DNA from: Sulfurospirillum diekertiae
GTDB taxonomy: Bacteria > Campylobacterota > Campylobacteria > Campylobacterales > Sulfurospirillaceae
DNA length: 64,000 bases
NCBI RefSeq assembly: GCF_002162315.1
Contig: NZ_CP021416.1
Location: 1,500,207-1,564,206, forward strand
Reading direction: 5' to 3'
The position numbers and the translations under genes were made by a program. Below are positions 1-10,602 of this stretch, piece by piece. The notes below the pieces were generated by a model, which did not search any database, was not told the DNA's origin, and saw only the letters and a list, made by a program, of their open reading frames with translations. Every line of letters starts with the position of its first letter. The stretch's first letter is position 1.

Positions 1-1429
1 ATTCAATATAACGAAACCCGTTTTGATAGTTATAATGATTTAACTTTTGGACATGATGGGTTATTAGAAATCGCATATCAACTTTTTAGCTCTTTCCCTA
101 AAATTGGTAAAATTCTTCAAGATAAATTTGATTATATTTTTATCGATGAATATCAAGATACCAATGAAAAAATTATACAAATTTTTTTAAGGCATCTTCC
201 ACAGAACGATAAAACAGTAGTAGGTTTATTTGGGGATGCAATGCAATCAATCTATAAAGATGGAATTGGGGATGTTCAAAACTATATAGCTGATAGTACT
301 TTAGAGGAAATAATCAAAGAAGATAATTATAGATGTTCTGTTCAAGTAGTAGAATTTATCAATAATATTAGAACAGATGGACTAAATCAAGAAGTTCAAT
401 TAAAGCATGATGAATCTACTTTGGATGAAAGACAAGGTATTGTCAGTTTTTTTTATTCTATTGTTGATAGTAAGCCTACGGCATTTTCAACCAAAGAAAT
501 CAAAAAGTCAATATATCGAAAAAATAAACAGTTTAATCGAACATGCAAAGAACAATCAGCCTAATTCAAAATTTTTAATGTTAACAAATAAATCTATTTC
601 AATAGAGGTAGATTTTCAAAATCTTTATGAAACTTTTGCGCAAAGGTATCAAGAGCCAAAAGAATATATTGATGAAGTATTGATAAAGTTACAACTTATA
701 GATTTAGTAGAACTTTGTCAATCCTATGAAAATGGGAATTATAATTTTATATTGACTGAATTGAAAAAAGTTGGATACCCTATAAAAACCATAGCGGATA
801 AACAAAAATTAAAAGAAGATATTGAATATTTATTAAATTTTGAAGGTGGTGCGATAGAGGCACTACATTATGCTTTTAATAATAGGTTAATTAAAAAATC
901 AGAATCCTTTAATGCCTACATATCAAGAAAAGAAGCTTTTTCGTTGAGTTTAGACAATGATGAATATAGAACATTTAAAGAAAATTATATTTCTGGTCAG
1001 AATACATATACAAGAATGACAAGTGCTGGAATTGAAATTGAAGAAGAACAATTTAATGAATTAGAAAAAGAGTTAAAAAAAGAAAAATTATTTGAAGGCT
1101 TGTTTTCACCAATAGTTACTTTTAAAGAAGTGGTCAATTATTGTAATTATATGAGTGAAAAAGTCGAATATATAACAATGCACAAAACAAAAGGCTCTGG
1201 AATTGAAAATGTCATTGTTGTTTTAGATGAGTATTTTTGGAATGAATATGACTTTTGCAAAATTTTCGATACAACTATTAGTGATACTAAAAAAATTGCA
1301 AGCCAAAAACTTTTTTATGTTGCTTGTTCAAGAACAGAAAAGAATTTGACTTGTATAAAGTTAATTACACAAGATGAGGAAAGTTTGATACAGTCTTTTT
1401 TTCAAAGTGCAATAAGAATAGATTTATAA
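1..1429 (+). pseudogene. UvrD/PcrA-like superfamily 1 helicase, C-terminal part, frameshifted and cut by the window edge
   Basis: The reading frame is already open at base 1. Helicase motifs appear in order: IDEYQDT (motif II, about 140-160), GLFGDAMQSIY (motif III, about 225-255), HKTKG (motif V, about 1180) and LFYVACSRT (motif VI, about 1310). This is a UvrD-family ATP-dependent DNA helicase C-terminus. The frame shifts by one base near 515-525, beside an A-run: the first frame ends at 564 and the motif V/VI half continues in the next frame to 1429. It is either a real pseudogene or a sequencing indel. The DNA is much richer in AT than the nuclease gene at 2765. UvrD-like helicases occur in repair and in defence systems such as Gabija; the partner gene that could decide lies outside the window. 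Confidence 0.75.
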
Positions 1430-1450
1430 TTTCTAACAGGAGTAACTTAT

Positions 1451-2087
1451 ATGACTTTATATGAAAATGTAATTATAGGCAATTTTTTTATATGGGTTAG
1501 GACTTGATATAGGGATATCATTGGGCTTAAATAATGAAGATGTAGATTTACCAAGTATTGTAAATTTATTACAACAAACCCCAGCTGATAAAGAATTGGG
1601 AGATATGTTGTTAGAATTTCCTGGGGTTGTAAAAGTACTAGAATTTAAAAATGCAAAAAATCCATCAAAAAAAGAAAAAAAAAGAGTAGAAAAATTAGAA
1701 AAAGCTTTGAAAGATAATGAAAGAATGAAATATGTATCAAGAGAGATTCATTGGTATATAGAAACTGAGCCTTTTAATAAAATTTGTGCAAATAAGATTG
1801 TCCCTTATTTGGATGCATATAATGGAACTATAGGAATGGACACCTTGGAAAATTTTATTAAGAGTATTTCAATTGAAGTAAATAATCCTACATCTGGTAT
1901 TACACATGAAGAGCAAAAACATTATTTGTCTTTGGTATCAACATGTCAAGGTTCTGGAAAAGTTGGCACGGGTGGATTAATTGTATCTGTTTCAAAAAAA
2001 GGTATTAATTATGTAGAATTTTCGCAAATAGAACAACTTCAATTGCAGCATAAAGAATTTAAAAAAAGAAATGCAACACAAATGTGA
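1451..2087 (+). CDS. Hypothetical protein, frameshifted near its start
   Basis: I do not recognise this protein. An ATG at 1451 follows an aggag-like site 16 bases downstream of the helicase stop. That frame closes after 18 codons, but dropping one T from the seven-T run at 1483-1489 joins it to the long open frame starting near 1521, giving about 211 residues with the start MTLYENVIIGNF. The interior has a lysine/glutamate-rich charged helix (about residues 75-95) and a glycine-rich GSGKVGTGG stretch in the C-terminal half, which is not a good Walker A. Its place right after the helicase suggests one transcription unit. Confidence 0.5.
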
Positions 2088-2094
2088 AAGTATT

Positions 2095-2166
2095 ATGAAA
2101 AGTGAATACGAATTAGAACAAAATCGTTCAAGAGATAGAAGTAACAATTTGCATAGGAGCCTTTAA
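2095..2166 (+). CDS. Possible tiny ORF (23 aa)
   Basis: ATG at 2095, stop TAA at 2164-2166, which overlaps the ATG of the next gene (TAATG). The product is highly polar and rich in Arg, Ser and Asn. There is no clear ribosome binding site. It may be a real coupled leader or a remnant of a larger gene; there is little support beyond the coupling. Confidence 0.2.
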   Translation: MKSEYELEQNRSRDRSNNLHRSL

Positions 2167-2760
2167 TGGATAGCGAAGAAAAAGAGAAAATTATTTTTTT
2201 GTTCAAATCAGCATCAAATCTTTTAGACTCAGTAGAAGAAAGTAAAGAAAAATCTTGATAAGTTGATTGAGAATTATAATTTACAGAATAGCAATCTTCA
2301 GCTCAATAATAGAAATCTCAATAAATCAATTCAAGAACTAAATAATAGTGTAGCAAATATAAATGAAAAAATTCAAAAAGAGATTCAATCTAAAAGTTAT
2401 GCAATAGCGGATACTGTGGTAAATCATATAAGCACAAATTTTAAAGAAGCAAATAAATATGCAAATGAAGCTACAGAACTTTATAAAAAGGCGAGTAACT
2501 CTATAATCTATAAAGTTTTTTTTATTAGTCTGATTTCTTTTATGTTTTTTACAGGAATGGCTTATTTTGGATATACATTTTATTTACAAAAAAGTATTGA
2601 AACATTAGAAAATAAAAATATATTGTTAAAAAATATGACAATAGCTATAACTAATAATGACAGATATTTGTTGGTGAAAAGTGTTGATGGAAAACTTCAT
2701 GATGGGAATGATGGAAAATATATAATTGCAGTAGATAAATTAGGTCCTGATTTTAAGTAA
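2166..2760 (+). pseudogene. Coiled-coil membrane protein, frameshifted near its start
   Basis: The ATG at 2166 opens a frame that closes at about 2260. Adding one A in the A-run at 2248-2252 joins it to the frame running to 2760, giving about 198 residues. The protein has an Asn/Gln/Leu-rich coiled coil (roughly residues 35-105), one strong transmembrane segment rich in Phe (about 120-142) and a short C-terminal domain. The layout resembles accessory mobilization or membrane-tether proteins, but I cannot assign a family. It is transcribed in the direction of the helicase and shares its AT-rich composition. Confidence 0.45.
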
Positions 2761-2764
2761 TAAC

Positions 2765-4258
2765 ATGACCCTCTCAAAATCCCTCTACACCCGAGCCATT
2801 CAATGCCCAAAATCTCTCTGGCTGAAAAAGTACAAACCAGAGGTTTTAACCTCACCCGATACCAGTGCCAAAGCACGGTTTGAGACGGGTAATATTGTGG
2901 GGGATTTGGCGTGTAAATTGTTTCCTGATGGGCGTGAGATACCTTTTGATGCACACGATTTTAAAAGCATGGCGAGGCTGACCCAAGCGTATCTTGATGA
3001 GGGTGTGGAAAATATCTACGAGGCGACGTTTATTTACGAGGGTATCGTGGTGATGGTGGACATCTTGCGCCAAACGCCTCTTGGTTTAGAGCTGTATGAA
3101 GTGAAGAGTTCCACCGATGTGAAGCCTATCTATCTGCATGATGTTTCCATTCAGCTGTATGTTTTAGAAGCCCTTGGGTTTAGGGTTGGGGCGTGTCATG
3201 TGGTGCATATCAACTCTGGCTATGTGCGAGAAGAAGCGTTGGAGCTTGAAAAGCTTTTTGTGGTGGTCGATGTCAGTGGTGAAGTGCGCGATTTGCAAGC
3301 TGCAATTCCAAAAAGACTTGAAATGTTTGAAGCGTATCTGGACGATAAAATCCATGAGCCAAATATCGACATCGGAAAACAATGCAATGACCCGTATGAG
3401 TGCGATGCAAAGGCGTATTGTTGGAGGGTTCAGCGAAATATCCCAGAGTACAGCATCTTTAATATCTTCAACCTTGGCAGTAAAAAACAACAAGAGCTTT
3501 ATGCACAAAACATCGTGACTATCGAAGCTATACCCGAAGACTTTGCAATGACACCCATTCAATGGCAAAAGGTTGAGAACTGGAAAAAGCAACACACGTT
3601 CATCGACCATGAGGCGATTGCCGAGTTTTTAAAAACACTCACCTATCCCATTTATCATCTCGACTTTGAGACCTTCCAACAAGCCGTGCCTTTGTGGAGT
3701 GGTGTCAGTCCTTATCAACAAATACCGTTTCAATACTCTTTACATGTAGAACACCGTGATGGCACTTTGGAGCATAAAGAATTTCTAGCAGAGTCAGGAA
3801 GCGACCCAAGACGTGCTTTGGCGGAGAAATTGGTCGAAGACATACCTTTACATGTAAACATTTTGACATACAATATGAGCTTTGAAAAGGGCGTCATCGC
3901 CTCACTTGCCGAGCTGTTTCCAGATTTACATGTAAAGCTTATACACCTACACAACAACATCAAAGATTTGATGATTCCATTCCAAAAAGGACACTACGTC
4001 ACCCCGAGTATGCAAGGTAGTTACTCCATCAAATACGTCCTTCCTGCACTTGTTCCTGAGATGGAATTAGCCTATAAAAAACTTGAGGGCATCCAAAATG
4101 GTGGAGACGCCATGAACGCCTTTGCATCTTTACATGGTAAGAGTTTGGACGAGCAAATGAAAGTGCGTGAGCAGTTGTTGAAGTACTGTGAGTTGGATAC
4201 TTTGGCGATGGTTAGGGTATTGCAAAAATTGAGAGAGGTTTTAAATGATAGATTATAA
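2765..4258 (+). CDS. DUF2779 nuclease: Cas4-like PD-(D/E)XK domain plus RNase H-like exonuclease domain
   Basis: 497 residues. The N-terminal part looks like a Cas4/AddB-type iron-sulfur nuclease: an early Cys in IQCPKSLW, the ELYEVKSS strand with the E-x-K of the PD-(D/E)XK core, and a later cluster of cysteines in CNDPYECDAKAYCW. The C-terminal part starts with YHLDFETF, a DEDD-type exonuclease motif I, and has further acidic residues near the end (YCELDTLAMV). Such DUF2779 proteins are predicted DNA-processing nucleases of unknown biological role. The gene overlaps the next one by 14 bases, so the two are probably cotranslated. It holds two exact copies of the 12-bp palindrome and has higher GC than the DNA before it, so it looks like resident chromosome. 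Confidence 0.8.
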   Translation: MTLSKSLYTRAIQCPKSLWLKKYKPEVLTSPDTSAKARFETGNIVGDLACKLFPDGREIPFDAHDFKSMARLTQAYLDEGVENIYEATFIYEGIVVMVDILRQTPLGLELYEVKSSTDVKPIYLHDVSIQLYVLEALGFRVGACHVVHINSGYVREEALELEKLFVVVDVSGEVRDLQAAIPKRLEMFEAYLDDKIHEPNIDIGKQCNDPYECDAKAYCWRVQRNIPEYSIFNIFNLGSKKQQELYAQNIVTIEAIPEDFAMTPIQWQKVENWKKQHTFIDHEAIAEFLKTLTYPIYHLDFETFQQAVPLWSGVSPYQQIPFQYSLHVEHRDGTLEHKEFLAESGSDPRRALAEKLVEDIPLHVNILTYNMSFEKGVIASLAELFPDLHVKLIHLHNNIKDLMIPFQKGHYVTPSMQGSYSIKYVLPALVPEMELAYKKLEGIQNGGDAMNAFASLHGKSLDEQMKVREQLLKYCELDTLAMVRVLQKLREVLNDRL

Positions 4259-5681
4259 ACAAAAACTAACCACCGATAGAGAATTTTACCCCATTGAAAA
4301 TCTAGAATACTCCATCGAAAGTGATCGTGGGCGCATTCTTTCTTCTCCTGCTTTTCGTAGACTTCAAAAGCGTACTCAGGTATTTGCACTGGAACTCAAT
4401 GCTTCGATTCGCACCCGCTTGACGCACTCTTTGGAAGTTTCGCAGACGGCACGGTTTATTGCTAAAAACATTTTGAGTAAGCTTGAAAAAGAGGAGGGCT
4501 ATGAGCTCAAAGGACTTGAAAATGCCTTTGTTTCTACTGCAGAGATGACCAGTTTACTGCACGACATCGGCAATCCTCCCTTTGGGCATTTTGCAGAGCA
4601 AACCATCAATAAATGGATAAAAGAAAATGCACTACCTTTCATTGAAACATTTCCTGCAAACACTGATAAAACAAAAAAACTCAAAGTGACGCTCTCGCAA
4701 GACCTGTGTAACTACGATGGGAACGCGCAAGCCACTCGTGTCATTACTAAATTACAGCGACTCAATCTCTCTTATACCCAAATAGCCTCTGTGGTTAAAT
4801 ATACACGTGGTGCATACGAAGAAAAGCCTCAAAAAGGTGAGCCGTTTGATTACCTGATGAAAAAACCAGGGTTTTACTACAGCGAGAAAGGTTTCATTGA
4901 AAAAATTCAAGATAAGCTTAATATCAAACATGGTTGTAGATTTCCTCTAACCTACATTATGGAAGCTGCAGATGACATCTCTTATTTAACCGCTGATTTG
5001 GAAGATTCTGTCGAAAAAGGCATTTTGAATCTAGATAAAGTCTATGAGCTTATAAAAGCAGAGTGTGATAAAGAGGGGGAAACCTATCTTTTAGAAGTTA
5101 TTCAAGAGAGATATGACCAAGCAAAGAAAAACGATGAGCCATATCAATTTAGTATGTTTTTTACATTAGTGCGTGCAAAGCTAGTAACCTCTTTGGTTTA
5201 TCACGTAGTTGATATTTACATCAACAATCATGAAGCGATTTTTGAAGGATCATTTAACAGTGCTTTACTTGAATATGACAAAGAGAGTAAATACTACAAA
5301 GCGATAAAAATCTTACAAGCGATTTCTGCGAAGCATATTTATCAAAATAAAGATGTTCAAACGCTAGAGTTGCAAGGCTATACGATTATCAATGGACTTT
5401 TAAATATTTTCAAACCCTTATTGGAGCTTACATGTAAAGATTTTGAAGCACTGCTTCATGATGAAAAAATAGAGTGCTTTATTGCAATGAGGTTGATTAA
5501 GCGTATTTCTTCCAAGCAGATCGTAGCGTATCAAAATGATGTTAAGGCATTGGATCGCGAAGATGAAGAGCAATTTGAACTTCTTGAATGGTATCATAGG
5601 GTACGCCTTGTCATTGACTACATTAGCGGCATGACTGACGATTTTGCATTGCATGAATATCAAACATTGTTAGCACTTTAA
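4245..5681 (+). CDS. dgt: dGTP triphosphohydrolase-like HD protein
   Basis: 478 residues. Typical dGTPase start with FRRLQKRTQVF, then the HD-domain metal ligands in RTRLTHSLEV and LLHDIGNPPFGHFAE, and a further conserved Asp in EAADDISYLTADLEDS. The family hydrolyses dNTPs to deoxynucleoside and triphosphate; substrate preference cannot be read here. The length fits the larger Campylobacterota members. It overlaps the DUF2779 nuclease gene, hinting at a joint role in nucleotide/DNA turnover or in phage defence, where dGTPases are also known. The start at 4245 is internal to the upstream gene and suggests coupling. Confidence 0.88.
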   Translation: MIDYKQKLTTDREFYPIENLEYSIESDRGRILSSPAFRRLQKRTQVFALELNASIRTRLTHSLEVSQTARFIAKNILSKLEKEEGYELKGLENAFVSTAEMTSLLHDIGNPPFGHFAEQTINKWIKENALPFIETFPANTDKTKKLKVTLSQDLCNYDGNAQATRVITKLQRLNLSYTQIASVVKYTRGAYEEKPQKGEPFDYLMKKPGFYYSEKGFIEKIQDKLNIKHGCRFPLTYIMEAADDISYLTADLEDSVEKGILNLDKVYELIKAECDKEGETYLLEVIQERYDQAKKNDEPYQFSMFFTLVRAKLVTSLVYHVVDIYINNHEAIFEGSFNSALLEYDKESKYYKAIKILQAISAKHIYQNKDVQTLELQGYTIINGLLNIFKPLLELTCKDFEALLHDEKIECFIAMRLIKRISSKQIVAYQNDVKALDREDEEQFELLEWYHRVRLVIDYISGMTDDFALHEYQTLLAL

Positions 5682-6620
5682 GATCATAGATTATAGAATG
5701 AAACAGATGAAGTCAATCGCAATCATTATATGGGAACAATAACAGTTGATATCGGCAAAATAATTGCATGATTTTGACAATTATTGACACCTCGTTGACA
5801 CCAGTAAAGTTTAAGGTTTGGAATATCGTATTTTAGGGAGTTAGGGTGGTACTGAGGCCGGACTAAAATATATGCTTCAACTACAGTAATATCAGTCTTT
5901 AATTATTTTAATGTGGACAAGTACTGTCAAAAGTACTGTTATTTTAAAGTGTTTCAACTATCAGCTTATGCGTGATCTAGTTTTTAGGATGGGAACATAA
6001 TTGTTATATTATTTTAATAGTAAAATACAAAAATCACTTCATTCAGTTAAAACAATATAATCTGCGATTCGTTTTATAACCCCAAATTAAATACTTTTTC
6101 TGAACCAATACTCATTTAACTATAAAATATTTTAATTAATAAAAAAAAATTGAAGTATTTAAAACTTATCTACAATTTCCCTACAACTTAAATGTATATT
6201 TACCATGAAAATATATAAATTTAGATTAATAATGATGAAAAATAGTTAGAAGGAGGATTATATAAGTTCGGTTAGTTATTGTTTTGTTGACTTACTGTTT
6301 GTAGTTTGCTCTCTTTAATTTTAGTGTTTTACTATTGATTAAGAGTATTGGTGACGTCTTTTTGTTTTGCTGTATGTTACCAATTGTTAAAAAACGAACA
6401 AGTAACTTTTTTTATGGATCTGTGGTAGTTACAATTATCATAGGTCTTCATGTTAGCGTTAATAAATATTTATTAGCAAATAAATACAAAAATCAAGGTG
6501 CTAGCCCTATTACTTTCAGATATATATCAAAGTAAAGGTTAATTTAAGATTCAAATGAGATTTTAATTAGAATATGTTTTTATACTAGTTGAAACAAAAC
6601 TATTTTTAGGAGGAGTTTAT
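5682..6620. other. Long AT-rich intergenic region with a possible membrane-gene remnant
   Basis: About 940 bases without a convincing gene. From 6305 to 6535 one frame (plus strand) encodes a hydrophobic stretch followed by a short polar tail, but the start would be TTG without a good Shine-Dalgarno site and the frame is closed just upstream; a good AGGAGG-like site at 6250 is not followed by an ATG. This looks like the tail of a decayed membrane protein. The region also holds the porin promoter and the CTACAA repeats at 6170-6191. Confidence 0.4.
6170..6191. promoter_or_regulatory. Two tandem 11-bp half-sites of the CTAYAA type
   Basis: CTACAATTTCC at 6170 is followed directly by CTACAACTTAA at 6181, exactly one 11-bp period. 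The spacing and core resemble the triple CTATAA-type arrays upstream of pceA and of the 30.3-kb operon, so the same regulator family might act here. The distance to the porin start is about 430 bases, which is long, so the linkage to the porin is uncertain. Confidence 0.35.
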
Positions 6621-7878
6621 ATGAAATTAGCAAAGTTAAGTTTGGCGACATTGATCGCTATGAGTTCAGTTGTGTATGGCGCGGATACACTGGAAGATGC
6701 ATTTAAAAATGGTAAGGTTAACGGGGAAATTAGAGCATTTTATTTTGGTCGTGATTATGATGCTGCTGCACATGGTGGTCCTGGAGCAACAGATTCTTCG
6801 TTAATGGCTTTTGGTCTAAGACTAAGCTATGAGGACGGCTGAATTAAAAGGATTTAGAGTAGGATTAGGTTTTCAAGGACAAAGTACTCCATGGGCTGAT
6901 ACTGATACGAAGCTGGACCATATGTTACCATGGGATTTAGGTGCATCAGGTGCTATTTTATCTGAAGCATACCTTTCTTACACTATGAATAAAACAGTCG
7001 TTAAAGTTGGTCGTCAGTACTTTGATAAGCCACTTATGAGCAGCGATAATCATGACGTAATAAAACAAGCAATTGAAGGTGTTACAATTGTTAGCAATGA
7101 CATTCCTGATACAACACTTTATGCAGCGTATGCATGGAGAATGTCTTGGATGAAGGATAATGGGGTTAATAATGATTTTGCAAATTTTGGCAAGTTTGGC
7201 CTTTTGTATAATGTTATTCCTGGTGCTGAAGGTGGCGACTATGCTTATGTGGTGGGTGCGATCAATAAATCACTTCCAGATACAACATTGACATTGGCTT
7301 ATGGTGAGGAAGATAAATCTCATTCTCTTTTTTTAGCACAAGCTGATTATATGCCAAAGATTAATGATAGCGTAACGTTAGTCACAGGTCTTCAGTTCTG
7401 GAATACAGAATTAGATGAAAGAAGTGTGGCTTGGGCAGATTCAACGGTTTACTCAGCCAAACTTGGTCTTAATGTTGGACCTGTTGGGGCTTATGTAGCG
7501 TATGCTAAGATTAATGATGGACGTGGCGCTTGGGGCGTTGGTATGACAGATGATCGCCCAAGACTGTATACTTCAACACTTACAGATGCTGGACAATTTG
7601 AAGCGTCAACTCAGTATGCTGTTGATGTACATGCATTTGTTCCTCAAATCGCAACCGTTCTTGGCGTGCGTTATGTCAATATTGATTTAGATGAAAAAGG
7701 TGCAGCATCATCACAGGTTGGTATTGGAAAGATTGATCAAACAGGTTTCTATGCTATACACAACTTCAGCGGTTCACTCAAAGGTCTCTACTGTATGGGC
7801 TTTTATGAAATTGCAAATAATAGTAATGATGCATATAGCAGAGATGAAATCCGTTTTAGAGTTGGTTACGAATTTTAA
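6621..7878 (+). pseudogene. OprD-like outer-membrane porin, split by one frameshift
   Basis: A signal peptide (MKLAKLSLATLIAMSS...YGA) precedes a start typical of Campylobacterota porins (TLEDAFKNGKVNGEIRAFYF), and the protein ends in an aromatic C-terminus (RFRVGYEF), a hallmark of outer-membrane beta-barrels. The first frame stops at 6842, after SYEDG, and the rest reads on one frame over from 6829 to 7878. Restoring one base near 6835-6840 gives one protein of about 418 residues. AGGAGG precedes the ATG. Natural loss or a sequencing indel are both possible. A terminator follows directly. Confidence 0.75.
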
Positions 7879-7926
7879 TAGCAATATATTTTTTCTAACG
7901 AAACAAGTATAGATCTCCTTGTAATA

Positions 7927-7966
7927 AAATGGGTTTTGCATGTAAGTATGCAACGCCCATTTTTTA
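7927..7966 (+). terminator. Rho-independent terminator after the porin
   Basis: AAATGGGTTTTGCAT pairs with ATGCAACGCCCATTT (one wobble, one mismatch) around a GTAAGT loop, followed by a run of Ts. Confidence 0.75.
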
Positions 7967-7978
7967 TTTACATGTAAA
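7967..7978. repeat. TTTACATGTAAA palindrome (intergenic copy)
   Basis: Exact 12-bp palindrome between the porin terminator and the chemoreceptor gene. A second copy with one mismatch (TTTACATGTAAC) lies at 7995-8006. Confidence 0.9.
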
Positions 7979-8034
7979 GCTTTAAATGTATGGCTTTACA
8001 TGTAACTAAAAATACATGCTCAAGGATTACAGAT

Positions 8035-9921
8035 ATGAAATTGCAACAGAAGATTACACTTTCTATTGTGTTAGGATTGGTCACTGGATTTGTTGTTTTT
8101 TTAGTCATTAACCATTCGATGATGAAAGAAACGACAAGTTCAGAAATTTATGAAAAGCTTAAAGATAAGTCATTTGGGTTGACTCAAAACATACAAAATT
8201 GGTTTGAATCAAAGCAACAAATCGCAAGTGCGTTAGCAGATGTTGCGCAAAAGATTGAAGATAGATCCCCTGAAAATTTACGAAGCTATTTGAATCTTGT
8301 CAATAAATCTGCGAAGATAGATGCTTCTATGGTTTACTATAAAGGTATGCCACTTCGTCATACCGATCCTAACTGGGCACCTTCTCCTGAGCAAGAAGAA
8401 GCCAATATGCCATATCAAATGATGCTCTCCAAAAAATTTAAAGAACAAGCGATCAGTCCTATTATTAAAAGTCCTATCGATAAAGTGACTGATTTGTTGG
8501 TTATTGTCTCTCCTTTTAATGGTGACAGTGAAGTGACCTTGGTTGTTGAGATTAAAGATATTAATGAAAAAGTACGTGAGAGTAAGTTTGAAGGTGGTTA
8601 TGCTGCGTTGATAGGGGCTGATCACAAAATTATTGTTGATCCAAATGTAAAGATGCAAGGGAAGTCACTTTCTGAAAATGCTCCTGAATTAAAGTGGCTG
8701 GAAGAGGAAATTTTTTCTAAAAAATCAGGTTTAGCTGACTATAAAATGGCGGGGAAAGAATGGATAGCAGTATTTGATACCGTTGAAGCTACCGGCTGGA
8801 AAGTTGTCGTGACCGTAGACAAAGAAATTGCTTTTTCTAATCTAAATGCGCAAACTCAAAAATTACTCTTTATTAGTTTTGGCTTTTTCTTGTTAGGTTT
8901 GATTGGAATTTATGCTCTTTTAAAATGGCAGTTTAAACCACTGCACGCATTGCAGACGATGGTGAAAGATTTGTCATCAGGAGAAGGGGATCTCACTCAG
9001 CGTTTGAAAGTGCAAAGCAAGGATGAGTTAGCGGATATTGCTACTTCAGTAAACCTTTTTATTGAAAAGATTCAAATTTTACTTACCAACTCAAAAGAAA
9101 GTAGCAGTGAAAATGCATCGATTGCGCATGAACTTTCTACCACCTCTTTATCGGTAGGGAAACGCTCAGAAGAAGAGAGTTTAATCGTTTCCGCTTCCGT
9201 TACAGAGGGGCGCAATGTTTTGCAAGAAGTACAAAACGCTGTGAGTATTATCAAACATAACAGTGAACAATTAGATTTGGCAAATGTAAATTTTAAAACT
9301 ATTCAAAAAGAGATGGATACAGTCAATTCAATACTACAAGTGGGTTCGAAAAAAGAAATAGAATTAGCAAAAAAACTTCAAGTTACTTCTGAGAATACAG
9401 AAGAAATAAAATATGTCCTAACCGTTATCGCTGATATTGCGGATCAAACCAACTTGCTTGCACTTAATGCCGCCATTGAAGCTGCACGAGCTGGAGAGCA
9501 CGGACGAGGTTTTGCTGTGGTCGCTGATGAAGTTAGAAAATTAGCAGAACGCACTCAAAAAAGTTTGAGTGAAATTAATACCACCATTAATGTTGTTGTT
9601 CAATCAATTGCTGATGCAAGTGGAGAGATGGATTTTAACTCTAAAGAGATATTTAAACTTGCAGAGTTATCCTCAGAGCTCAAAACTATTGTAGGTGATA
9701 ATGCAAAAATACTTGAATCTACAATTGCGAACAATCGTCAAAGTGTTCAAGACTTTGTACACGTCAATGAATCAGTCGATACTATGATTAAAAAAATACA
9801 AGAAGTAGATACTATTGCAAGTGCTAATGCTAGAAGTATTGAAGAGGTAGCAAGTGCTAGTGATCACCTCTCTTCGATGACTAATAAACTCGATAATGAA
9901 CTTAAAAAGTTTAAAGTTTAA
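8035..9921 (+). CDS. Methyl-accepting chemotaxis protein with Cache-type periplasmic sensor
   Basis: 628 residues from the ATG at 8035, preceded by AAGGA; an earlier in-frame ATG at 7990 lies in the palindrome region, and alignment with the kinase at 11295 (MKLEKKIILSIM) supports the later start. TM1 is about residues 7-29, then a roughly 250-residue periplasmic Cache-like domain, TM2 about 277-300, HAMP ([12 protein letters not shown]) and the methyl-accepting domain with the near-invariant tip [20 protein letters not shown]. It would signal to CheA/CheW. The periplasmic domain is strikingly like that of the histidine kinase downstream, so both probably sense the same ligand, plausibly a substrate of the nearby flavoprotein reductase. 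Confidence 0.93.
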   Translation: MKLQQKITLSIVLGLVTGFVVFLVINHSMMKETTSSEIYEKLKDKSFGLTQNIQNWFESKQQIASALADVAQKIEDRSPENLRSYLNLVNKSAKIDASMVYYKGMPLRHTDPNWAPSPEQEEANMPYQMMLSKKFKEQAISPIIKSPIDKVTDLLVIVSPFNGDSEVTLVVEIKDINEKVRESKFEGGYAALIGADHKIIVDPNVKMQGKSLSENAPELKWLEEEIFSKKSGLADYKMAGKEWIAVFDTVEATGWKVVVTVDKEIAFSNLNAQTQKLLFISFGFFLLGLIGIYALLKWQFKPLHALQTMVKDLSSGEGDLTQRLKVQSKDELADIATSVNLFIEKIQILLTNSKESSSENASIAHELSTTSLSVGKRSEEESLIVSASVTEGRNVLQEVQNAVSIIKHNSEQLDLANVNFKTIQKEMDTVNSILQVGSKKEIELAKKLQVTSENTEEIKYVLTVIADIADQTNLLALNAAIEAARAGEHGRGFAVVADEVRKLAERTQKSLSEINTTINVVVQSIADASGEMDFNSKEIFKLAELSSELKTIVGDNAKILESTIANNRQSVQDFVHVNESVDTMIKKIQEVDTIASANARSIEEVASASDHLSSMTNKLDNELKKFKV

Positions 9922-9923
9922 GC

Positions 9924-10556
9924 ATGTCAGATATGTCTTCATTTTTGTGTCAAGACTGTATTGTTGATTTTAAGCAAGATGTGATGAATATGCTAATTCA
10001 CACCATAGAACTAAAAGATATCTATACATCAGGCCATTCAGAGCAAGTGGCTCGTTATTGTTGTTCAATTGGTAATGCTCTTAACTTAGGGTTAAAGGAT
10101 ACAATTCTTTTATACCAATCTGCTTTTATGCATGACATAGGAAAAATTCTTATTGATCCTAAAATTTTGCAAAAAAATGATTATTTGACGAAAGAAGAAT
10201 ATGAGAGTGTTAAAAAACATTCTACTTTTGGAGCTCAAATGCTTCAAAATATCAATTTATTTCAAGAGCATGCTCAAATCGTTAAACATCATCATGAAAG
10301 ATGGGATGGAACAGGCTATCCAGATGGTCTTACAAATAAAAAGATACCATTTTTTTCCAGAATCATTGCGATAGTTGATGCTTTTGATGCTATGACATCT
10401 ATGCGAAATTATAAAAATAAATGCACATTTGATGAAGCTCTTAATGAGTTGGATCGTTGCAGTGGAACGCAGTTTGATCCGGAACTTGTTTCAATTTCCG
10501 TGAAAGTCCTCAGTGCATTTATTAACAACAACGCATTCAATAAAAAAATATGTTAA
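9924..10556 (+). CDS. HD-GYP domain protein (probable cyclic-di-GMP phosphodiesterase)
   Basis: 210 residues, starting two bases after the chemoreceptor stop. Motifs: HSEQVARYC, MHDIGK (the HD pair) and HHERWDGTGYPDGL (the GYP motif). HD-GYP proteins hydrolyse cyclic di-GMP. There is no sensor or receiver domain, so the protein is almost a bare catalytic domain, and its close coupling to the chemoreceptor suggests a link between taxis and second-messenger signalling. Confidence 0.88.
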   Translation: MSDMSSFLCQDCIVDFKQDVMNMLIHTIELKDIYTSGHSEQVARYCCSIGNALNLGLKDTILLYQSAFMHDIGKILIDPKILQKNDYLTKEEYESVKKHSTFGAQMLQNINLFQEHAQIVKHHHERWDGTGYPDGLTNKKIPFFSRIIAIVDAFDAMTSMRNYKNKCTFDEALNELDRCSGTQFDPELVSISVKVLSAFINNNAFNKKIC

Positions 10557-10602
10557 AGTTTAATAATGACATATAATAAAGTTTGATGAATAAAGGAAGA
10601 CT

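Noticed and set aside
1981-2000. GSGKVGTGG in the 1451 gene as a Walker A ATPase motif
   Set aside because: The order of residues does not fit GxxxxGK[ST], and no Walker B partner is visible.
3164-3610. Minus-strand ORF of 148 codons opposite the DUF2779 nuclease
   Set aside because: It is a shadow of a well-supported gene with family motifs on the plus strand; no ribosome site and unlikely composition.
6335-6535. 66-codon ORF as a real membrane protein
   Set aside because: TTG start without ribosome site and a stop just upstream; looks like the end of a decayed gene and is described with the intergenic region.
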